A stretch of DNA of 19,235 nucleotides from Burkholderiales bacterium. Lineage in GTDB: Bacteria > Pseudomonadota > Gammaproteobacteria > Burkholderiales > SG8-39. Location: the NCBI GenBank assembly GCA_919902965.1, contig CAKKSJ010000066.1:1-19235 (forward strand). Reading direction: 5' to 3'. The notes under the pieces were generated by a model, which saw only the letters and a list, made by a program, of their open reading frames with translations, was not told where the DNA came from and did no database searches. This document shows, one piece after another, positions 13,024-19,235 of this stretch. The translations under genes and the position numbers were made by a program. How positions within the stretch are numbered: the stretch's first letter is position 1; the number at the start of each line of letters is the position of its first letter.

Positions 13024-16000
13024 ATGAGCTCCAAAAAATCAGACAAGCAGGAAGATCGAGACCGCGGTCGGAACTACGACCGGGACGACGATCGGAATGA
13101 GCATTCCGACCATAGCGGCGCCGTCTATGGCCAGGATGAGCACGGTCACCATCAAGTTTCCGTGCAGCAGCCAATTACCGGTACCGACAAAAAGGACGAC
13201 CTGACCGGAACATCCGGCGATGACACGATTTTCGGCCTCGGTGGTAACGACAAAATTGACGGCGGTGATGGCAACGACACCATCGATGCTGGTTCGGGTA
13301 ACGACAACATCGAAGGCGGCAAGGGCGACGACATCATCACCGGCGGCGCCGGCAATGACAACATCGACGGCGGCAAAGGCATAGACGTTGCCGTGTACAG
13401 CGGCAATTTCAGCGACTACAAGCTCACGCTGAGTCGTGACGGCGGGCACCAAGGAGACGATGACGACGACCACAGCGCGATGACGGTGCATGATTTGCGC
13501 TCGAGTGCGCCCGACGGCGTCGATGTGCTGAAGAATGTCGAAGTGCTGCGGTTTGCGGATGGCGAGTACAAGGACGGCCAATTTCATCCGAGCCTTAGGG
13601 TAACTGCTGTTACTCTGCTCAGCGACGATACTGGGGTCAGCAACTCCGACTTTGTAACCTCGCAGGCACTGCAAACAGTTACCGGCACCTTCGGCGGCAC
13701 CCTGCACACCGGTGACATTATCGAGGTTTCCGCCGACGGAAATACCTGGGTCACCGCGAATATAACCGGGGGCTCCACCTGGAGCGCAACTGGGATAACG
13801 CTCATACCCGGATCCGGCACCCAGATTATTACGCGCACTATCGATTCCCACGGCACGATCCTGGCCGGTGCTTCGCATTCCTACGTGCTGGACACCACGG
13901 TTGCGGCACCGAGTCTTAGCCTTGCCTACGACGAATCCGGCATCAGCCTCACCGATGCGATCACCAACGCGACTACTGCGACGCTTTCCGGAGATGCCGA
14001 GAAGGGTGCTACGGTAAAGGTGTACGACGGCGCTACGTTGATCGGTACGGTCACGGCCAACGCGGATGGTGCATGGAGCTTGACCAAGTCTGGCCTCGCC
14101 AACGGGACGCACAATTTCTCGGCGGCGCAGACCGACCTTGCGGGTAACTCGAGCGGCGCCTCGACGGTGAGCTCGATGACCGTAGACACTGTTGCCCTGG
14201 CGCCGAGTCTGAACGCCGTGTTTGCCGATTCGGGCGTGAGCAGCACCGACAAAATTACCAATGCGATCAACGCCACTCTGTCTGGAACCGCAGAGAAGGG
14301 CGCCGCGGTTCATGTGTATGACGGCGCATTGTCGCTCGGTACGGTTACGGCGAATGCGGCTACAGGTGCTTGGAGCCTGAACGTCACCAGCTTGTCCGCC
14401 GGCGCACACAGCTTCACCGCCACGCAGACCGACGTGGCTGGCAATCTCAGTGGATCTTCGGCTGCCAAAACGATGACGGTGGACACTGCTGCCGCGGCGA
14501 TGCTGGTCACCCCGATCATGGGCGACGGGATCATCAACGCGAGCGAACAAACGAATGTCACGATCAGCGGCGGCACCACCGACGTTGAGGCTGGCCGCCC
14601 CCTGACCATATCCGTGAGCGATGGATCGGCAACGGTGACCGGCACCGCGACGGTCGTTTCGGACGGGTCGTGGAGCGCAACCGGGCTGGATTTTAGCGGT
14701 TTGAATGAAGGATTACTGACGGTCAGTGTGAGCGGGACCGATGTGGCCGGCAACCTCGCCAGCGCCACAACGGAACTTAACAAGGACAGCGTTGCGTCAA
14801 TCACCCTGAGCATGCCTATCGCGACCGACGGGATCATCAACGCCAGCGAGAAGACGGACGTCACGATCAGCGGCACAACCGAGGGCGTGGAAGAGGGTAT
14901 CTGGCTGACGATCTCCGTGACTGGCGGAACGAGTAGTGTGACGGGTACGGCCATGGTAGGTCCGGGCGGAGCCTGGACCGGCGATTTCGGCCTAACCAGC
15001 CTTACCGATGGACCGCTGACGGTGAGCGTGAGCGGAACCGATGCGGCGGGCAATTCGGTCAGTGCCTCGACTACTGTGGTGCTGGATGCGACGGTCACGA
15101 TGCCCTTGCTGACGCTGGCGAGCGACACGGGCATCCTGGGAACTGACGGTATCACCAGTGTGGGCACGGTGAACGTCGGCGGCCTGGAAGCCGGAGCGAG
15201 CTGGCAATACAGCACGGACAATGGCACGACCTGGGTGAACGGCACTGGCTCTAGCCTTACGCTAAGCGGTGATGGTACGAAATCGGTGCTGGTGCAGCAA
15301 ACCGACGCGGCGGGCAACACCTCGGCGCCGGCGACGCTCGACTTAACGCTGGACACAAGCATTGCGACACCCACGATCACTGAGGTGTATGACAGTGTTG
15401 GAACAATCGGCCCAGTCGCTATCGGAGATGTGACCGATGACCAGCAGCCGAAGCTCTCAGGGCAAGCCGAAGCCGGCAGCACGGTCAATGTATTTGACGG
15501 CTCGACTCTCCTGGGCACGACCCTGGCTGACGGTAACGGGGATTGGACATTCACGCCCGTGACTGCGCTCGCGGAAGCGCAACACAGCTTTACCGTGACG
15601 GCTACGGATACAGCCGGCAATTCGAGCACGTCCAGCGCTTACGGCATTGGCATCAGCCTGGTCACCGAAAACTTTGCACCCGCACTGACGGGCACGCCGG
15701 CCGCACTGATCGGCGGCACCGAAGATCTGCCCTATACGGTCAGTTCGGAACACTTGCTTGCCGGTTTCACCGATGGAAATAGTGGTGACGTTCTTTCAGT
15801 AAGCGGCCTTTCTGCCGATCATGGCACCGTAACCAATAACGGCAACGGCACCTACACGATTACCCCAACCCCGGACTACAACGGCCCGGTCACCCTGAGC
15901 TATCAGGTGACCGACGGACACGCCGGCTACTCCCAGCTTACGACGCTGAGCTTCAATTTGACGCCGGCGCCGGATGCCGCGGTGATCGGCGCGCCCAGCG

Positions 16001-19000
16001 TGGCGACAGTGACCGAAGACGTTCTGGTCGACACATACGGCAATCTGAACGCACAAGGCATCATCCCGATCACGGACGCAGATGGAGCTTCGCAAGAAGC
16101 CTTCAATCCCGTTACGCTTAGCGGCGCACTAGGCAGTTTGGCGCTGCTCGCCAGCGGCAGCTACACGTATACGGTCGACAACAGCGCAGTACAGCTTCTG
16201 GGTGCCAGCGCAGCTGAAGTCGATACCTTCACCGTAAGTTCTGCAGATGGCACGACCCAGAACCTAAGCTTCGCCGTCTACGGGGCCAACGATGCGGCGG
16301 TCATTGGCGACCCAACATTGGCGACGGTGAGCGAAGACGCCGACGTGAACCTCGACGGAAATCTGGTTTTAACCGATACCCTGTCGATCACGGATGCGGA
16401 TACGGGCGAGGACAGCTTCAGCACCGCCGTAAGCGCCGTGGGCACGACCCTGGGCAGTTTGATTCTGAATACGAACGGCGTCTACACCTATTCCGTCGCC
16501 AACGTCGACGTGCAATACCTGGGCGGCGGGGAAACGGCGACCGACACGTTCACGGTGACCGCGGCCGACGGCACCACCAAAGAGGTGAGCTTCGCCATTG
16601 CAGGCGCGAACGATACGCCGACGCTGGCAGCCTCGTTGATTACGGCCGACTTTTTCGATGGCGCAGCGAAAGACGTTTTCGCCCCCGTGACCGGCGCGCT
16701 GACCACGACCGATGCCGACCATAACGCGACGCACACCTACGGCATCGCCGGGGGCGGCACCGACACGTCGCTCCTCGGTTATGACAGCTCTTTGGCCGGC
16801 GCCTACGGCACGCTGTATTTGAATAGCGCCAGCGGGAACTACACCTATGTGCCCAACAGCGACGCGATAAACACTATGCCGGTCGGTTCGACTGACATGG
16901 ATCAATTCAGTCTAACGGTCGATGACCACGCCGGCGGAACAGCCAGCCAGACGCTCGCAATAAACCTTTACGGCGCGAATGATGCGTCGGTGATTGATGG
17001 CCTTAGGGGTCCGCCTGACTACTCCATAGGGGGGACCCCGGTAAGCGTGGCCCCGGCCTTGACATTGACCGATGCGGACAGCGGCACTGCCAATATTAGC
17101 TCGGCCACTGTTGTGATCAGCGCTGGTTTCCAGTTGGGCGACATATTGGATTACACCCCGCTGGGCAGCATAACCGGCAGCTATGACCCGAACACCGGCG
17201 TGTTGAGTTTGACCGGCTCCGGCACACTGGCGGATTACACGGCCGTCCTGCAATCGGTGAAATTCAGCACGGATGCGGTCGGCGGGCGCACCTTCAGTTT
17301 CATGGTAAGCGACAACGGCGTGGATAGCATTATTGTCGACACTACAAGCAAGGCTCTCGACAATCTCGGTACTACCGGTTTCCGGCTTCCGGGAGAAACT
17401 GACTACGACTTCTCCGGATTCTGGGTGAGCTCGGCCGGCGACGTGAACGGTGACGGCTATGCGGATGTGATCATCGGGGCGCCTTTTGCCGATCCCAATG
17501 GGCTATCGTCGTCAGGCGCGAGCTATGTAGTCTTCGGCCATGGCGGCGCCTTTCAAGACGTGCCGCTTTCGACCGTGGACGTCGCCGCAGGCAATGGCTT
17601 CCGCATCAACGGGGAAGACAATTCCCTCGCTGGATTTTCGGTGAGCGATGCCGGCGATGTAAATGGCGACGGCATCGGCGATCTGATCATCGGCGCCAGT
17701 AGAGCGAGCCCCGGCAATGTATATTCTGCCGGCGCGAGCTATGTGGTATTCGGCAAAGCTACGGGCTTTACCGCGGACATCGCGCTTTCCAGCCTGCAAA
17801 ACAGCGACGGGTTCAAGATTTCCGGAGTGGGCGTATATGACCGCGCAGGCTACTCGGTAAGCGCGGCCGGCGACGTGAATGGCGACGGCTTTGGCGATGT
17901 GATCGTCGGAGCGATCAATGCAAGCGCCACCGGTGGCGATCATTTTGCGAATTCCGGTCCCGGTGCGGCCTATGTGATCTTCGGCAAAGCCGACGGATCA
18001 TTCGCTGACATCGATCTTGCCAATTTGGCCCTCGCGGACGGTTTCCGCCTCGACGGCGCCGCGGACGCTGACAGGACCGGCTGCCAGGTGAGCTCGGCCG
18101 GGGATATCAACGGCGACGGCTACGCTGATCTGGTCATCGGCGCGTCTGGCGCCAGCGCAAACGGAAATGCCCAATCTGGTGCAATCTATGTAGTCTTCGG
18201 CAAGCCGGCGGACTTTACCAATGTGGAACTTTCCACCCTGAGCGGCAGCGACGGCTTCCGCATATTCGGAGCCGCGGCATATGATTATGCCGGCTATTCC
18301 GTGAGCAACGCAGGGGACGTGAATGGCGACGGCTTTGGCGACCTCATCATCGGCGCACCCTATGCAAGCACGAATAACGGGGGGAGCGGCGCGGCCTATG
18401 TGGTGTTCGGCAGCGCGCCGGGAACTGCCCACGACGTGTCTCTCTCCAATCTCGGCAGCGACGGCTTTCGCATCATGGGCGTCGCGGAAGGTGATAATGC
18501 CGGCTACTCGGTCAGCGCGGCCGGAGATGTGAACGGCGACGGCTACGGCGACCTGATCATCGGCGCGCCCTATGCAAAACCGGACGGACAGCCTTCCGGA
18601 GAGAGCTATGTGCTGTTTGGAAAAGCCTCAGGCTTTGCCGAGATCGATCTTGCCAACCTCGACCCCAACGACGGGTTCCGCGTATCCGCCGTCGGCAATG
18701 GTGACGCTTCGGGCTATTCGGTGAGCGCTGCCGGCGACGTGAACGGCGATGGCTTCGACGATCTGATCGTGGGCGCTGCATATGCGTCTCCGCCCGGCAC
18801 GGACCAGGCCGGCGAAAGCTATGTCATTTTCGGTTCGAAATTCATCGTCGGCTTGGACACATTTGTGGGATCGGGCTCCGGCACCTCCAGCGCCGAAGTG
18901 TTTATCGGCACCGACGGCGACGACGTCATGACGGGCGGCGGCGGCGCCGACGCTTTTTCAGCCGGCGCCGGTAACGACACCATACACCTGGGCGCACCAG

Positions 19001-19235
19001 GTTCTTCGGACAGCAGCTTCGTCAAGATCAACGGCGGCAGTGGCGTCGACACGCTGGTGCTGGACGGCAGCGGCATGCTGCTCGATTTGAACACTGCCGG
19101 AATCGGCAGCCGGGTGCAGGGCATAGAGCAGATAGACCTCACCGGCAGCGGTGACAACGAACTAATCCTGAACATCCGCGACGTGCTCAATATTTCGGAT
19201 ACGACCAACCGGCTGTACGTCAAAGGCGACGCCGG
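13024..19235 (+). CDS. Giant RTX / Ig-like / VCBS / FG-GAP surface protein (3' end outside window)
   Basis: An open frame from ATG 13024 to the right edge, at least 2070 codons, with no stop. It starts without a Sec signal peptide: a very polar, Asp/Arg/His-rich N-terminus (about 1-55). RTX calcium repeats follow (about 62-118, such as GNDKIDGGDGNDTIDAG), then seven bacterial Ig-like domains (about 193-880), a cadherin-like domain (about 883-980), VCBS-type domains (about 983-1320, ending in GAND), a further cadherin-like domain (to about 1443), seven FG-GAP repeats (about 1450-1939) and RTX-like GTDGDDVMTGGGGADAFSAG. No signal peptide plus RTX repeats points to type I secretion, with the signal expected at the missing C-terminus. 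The role is probably adhesion or biofilm matrix. In-frame TTG codons at 12994 and 12997 are weaker starts. Confidence 0.9.
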   Translation, partial: MSSKKSDKQEDRDRGRNYDRDDDRNEHSDHSGAVYGQDEHGHHQVSVQQPITGTDKKDDLTGTSGDDTIFGLGGNDKIDGGDGNDTIDAGSGNDNIEGGKGDDIITGGAGNDNIDGGKGIDVAVYSGNFSDYKLTLSRDGGHQGDDDDDHSAMTVHDLRSSAPDGVDVLKNVEVLRFADGEYKDGQFHPSLRVTAVTLLSDDTGVSNSDFVTSQALQTVTGTFGGTLHTGDIIEVSADGNTWVTANITGGSTWSATGITLIPGSGTQIITRTIDSHGTILAGASHSYVLDTTVAAPSLSLAYDESGISLTDAITNATTATLSGDAEKGATVKVYDGATLIGTVTANADGAWSLTKSGLANGTHNFSAAQTDLAGNSSGASTVSSMTVDTVALAPSLNAVFADSGVSSTDKITNAINATLSGTAEKGAAVHVYDGALSLGTVTANAATGAWSLNVTSLSAGAHSFTATQTDVAGNLSGSSAAKTMTVDTAAAAMLVTPIMGDGIINASEQTNVTISGGTTDVEAGRPLTISVSDGSATVTGTATVVSDGSWSATGLDFSGLNEGLLTVSVSGTDVAGNLASATTELNKDSVASITLSMPIATDGIINASEKTDVTISGTTEGVEEGIWLTISVTGGTSSVTGTAMVGPGGAWTGDFGLTSLTDGPLTVSVSGTDAAGNSVSASTTVVLDATVTMPLLTLASDTGILGTDGITSVGTVNVGGLEAGASWQYSTDNGTTWVNGTGSSLTLSGDGTKSVLVQQTDAAGNTSAPATLDLTLDTSIATPTITEVYDSVGTIGPVAIGDVTDDQQPKLSGQAEAGSTVNVFDGSTLLGTTLADGNGDWTFTPVTALAEAQHSFTVTATDTAGNSSTSSAYGIGISLVTENFAPALTGTPAALIGGTEDLPYTVSSEHLLAGFTDGNSGDVLSVSGLSADHGTVTNNGNGTYTITPTPDYNGPVTLSYQVTDGHAGYSQLTTLSFNLTPAPDAAVIGAPSVATVTEDVLVDTYGNLNAQGIIPITDADGASQEAFNPVTLSGALGSLALLASGSYTYTVDNSAVQLLGASAAEVDTFTVSSADGTTQNLSFAVYGANDAAVIGDPTLATVSEDADVNLDGNLVLTDTLSITDADTGEDSFSTAVSAVGTTLGSLILNTNGVYTYSVANVDVQYLGGGETATDTFTVTAADGTTKEVSFAIAGANDTPTLAASLITADFFDGAAKDVFAPVTGALTTTDADHNATHTYGIAGGGTDTSLLGYDSSLAGAYGTLYLNSASGNYTYVPNSDAINTMPVGSTDMDQFSLTVDDHAGGTASQTLAINLYGANDASVIDGLRGPPDYSIGGTPVSVAPALTLTDADSGTANISSATVVISAGFQLGDILDYTPLGSITGSYDPNTGVLSLTGSGTLADYTAVLQSVKFSTDAVGGRTFSFMVSDNGVDSIIVDTTSKALDNLGTTGFRLPGETDYDFSGFWVSSAGDVNGDGYADVIIGAPFADPNGLSSSGASYVVFGHGGAFQDVPLSTVDVAAGNGFRINGEDNSLAGFSVSDAGDVNGDGIGDLIIGASRASPGNVYSAGASYVVFGKATGFTADIALSSLQNSDGFKISGVGVYDRAGYSVSAAGDVNGDGFGDVIVGAINASATGGDHFANSGPGAAYVIFGKADGSFADIDLANLALADGFRLDGAADADRTGCQVSSAGDINGDGYADLVIGASGASANGNAQSGAIYVVFGKPADFTNVELSTLSGSDGFRIFGAAAYDYAGYSVSNAGDVNGDGFGDLIIGAPYASTNNGGSGAAYVVFGSAPGTAHDVSLSNLGSDGFRIMGVAEGDNAGYSVSAAGDVNGDGYGDLIIGAPYAKPDGQPSGESYVLFGKASGFAEIDLANLDPNDGFRVSAVGNGDASGYSVSAAGDVNGDGFDDLIVGAAYASPPGTDQAGESYVIFGSKFIVGLDTFVGSGSGTSSAEVFIGTDGDDVMTGGGGADAFSAGAGNDTIHLGAPGSSDSSFVKINGGSGVDTLVLDGSGMLLDLNTAGIGSRVQGIEQIDLTGSGDNELILNIRDVLNISDTTNRLYVKGDA
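13207..13383 (+). repeat. N-terminal RTX (GGxGxDxUx) calcium-binding repeats
   Basis: About six tandem nonapeptides within the giant gene, for example FGLGGNDKIDGG, DGNDTIDAG, SGNDNIEGG, KGDDIITGG and AGNDNIDGG. They form a calcium-dependent parallel beta-roll. RTX repeats are usually near the C-terminus of type I substrates, so this N-terminal block is less common; a second RTX-like segment lies at 18900-18990. Confidence 0.85.
13600..15660 (+). repeat. Seven tandem bacterial Ig-like domains
   Basis: Units of about 90-105 residues share the pattern [V/I]xDGxxLGTVTANxxGAWS, then a T-D-x-A-G-N-x-S motif, and usually end in a DTT/DTV/DSV-type linker. Units 2 and 3 are most alike (AEKGATVKVYDG and AEKGAAVHVYDG), and units 4 and 5 form another close pair (GDGIINASEQTNVTISG and TDGIINASEKTDVTISG), which suggests stepwise local duplication. 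They probably form the extended stalk of the adhesin. Confidence 0.8.
15970..16980 (+). repeat. VCBS-type repeats
   Basis: Three units of roughly 100-120 residues. Each carries a T-E/S-D start, a TDAD segment, a GxYTYxV or GNYTYVP strand, and a D-T/Q-F-T/S-V-x2-A/D-D-G/H end followed by GAND. The first two are most alike (TVTEDVLVDTYGNL and TVSEDADVNLDGNL). VCBS repeats are typical of long type I-secreted adhesins. Confidence 0.75.
17371..18837 (+). repeat. Seven FG-GAP repeats (integrin-alpha-like beta-propeller)
   Basis: Seven units each carry AGD[V/I]NGDGxxD[L/V]I[I/V]GA, with the first Asp of the calcium loop at 17440, 17656, 17872, 18103, 18316, 18526 and 18736. Spacing is 210-231 nt, about 70-77 residues. 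All seven keep the D-x-N-G-D-G-x-x-D metal ligands, and nearly all have a following SYVVFG or AYVVFG strand. Seven units match a complete seven-bladed propeller. Confidence 0.9.

Noticed and set aside
13039..14550. Long reverse-strand open frame (503 aa) opposite the giant surface gene
   Set aside because: Its product has no recognisable domain and mirrors the repeat codons of the forward gene, whose RTX and Ig-like motifs are clear. The same holds for 14310-15629 and the later reverse frames.
17371..18837. Regularly spaced similar segments resembling a CRISPR-like array at first sight
   Set aside because: The period is over 200 nt, the repeats are imperfect and in frame, and they encode FG-GAP units.

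Overview
The window is GC-rich bacterial DNA, densely coded, with GTG and TTG starts as well as ATG. Protein types (O-antigen ligase with an HN-x9-GxxG motif, CHASE2 sensor kinase, FecR/LysM protein, RTX/VCBS giant surface protein, lasso-peptide machinery) point to a Gram-negative proteobacterium. Betaproteobacteria is my best guess from style, not proof.

Layout. (1) 2-250 is the Ala/Pro-rich tail of a gene entering from the left, followed by a Rho-independent terminator at 281-315. (2) 325-5172 is a forward cell-envelope block: an O-antigen ligase-like membrane protein, a CHASE2-PAS histidine kinase that overlaps it, and a secreted LysM-FecR protein. (3) 5271-6539 is a reverse-strand nucleotidyltransferase of the NTP_transf_5 type, divergent from the next block. 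(4) 6611-12579 is a compact eight-gene forward operon that reads as a lasso-peptide (RiPP) biosynthetic cluster: PqqD-like RRE protein (B1), transglutaminase-like leader peptidase (B2), asparagine-synthetase-like cyclase (C), a 65-aa precursor peptide (A), a PRMT-like methyltransferase with a probable PqqD-like tail, an HPr-kinase-like P-loop kinase, a second PqqD-like protein and an APS-kinase homologue (CysC-like). (5) 12580-13023 is a 444-nt non-coding stretch with several small symmetric elements. (6) 13024 to the right edge is the first 2070 codons of a giant calcium-binding, probably type I-secreted protein, open at the window end: N-terminal RTX repeats, seven Ig-like domains, cadherin/VCBS-like domains, seven FG-GAP repeats (a probable seven-bladed propeller) and further RTX-like repeats.

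How the genes fit together. In the lasso cluster the B1/PqqD protein should bind the precursor leader, B2 should cut after Thr44-Gln45, and the cyclase should join Gly46 (core residue 1) to Asp53 (core residue 8), giving an 8-residue ring and a 12-residue tail. The extra enzymes (methyltransferase, HPr-like kinase, CysC-like kinase, divergent nucleotidyltransferase) look like tailoring functions. HPr-like kinases and nucleotidyltransferases are known from other lasso clusters, but this full set, with three RRE-like domains and an APS kinase, is the most unusual part of the window and the best candidate for an undescribed system. The envelope block and the giant surface protein flank it, but I see no direct mechanistic link.
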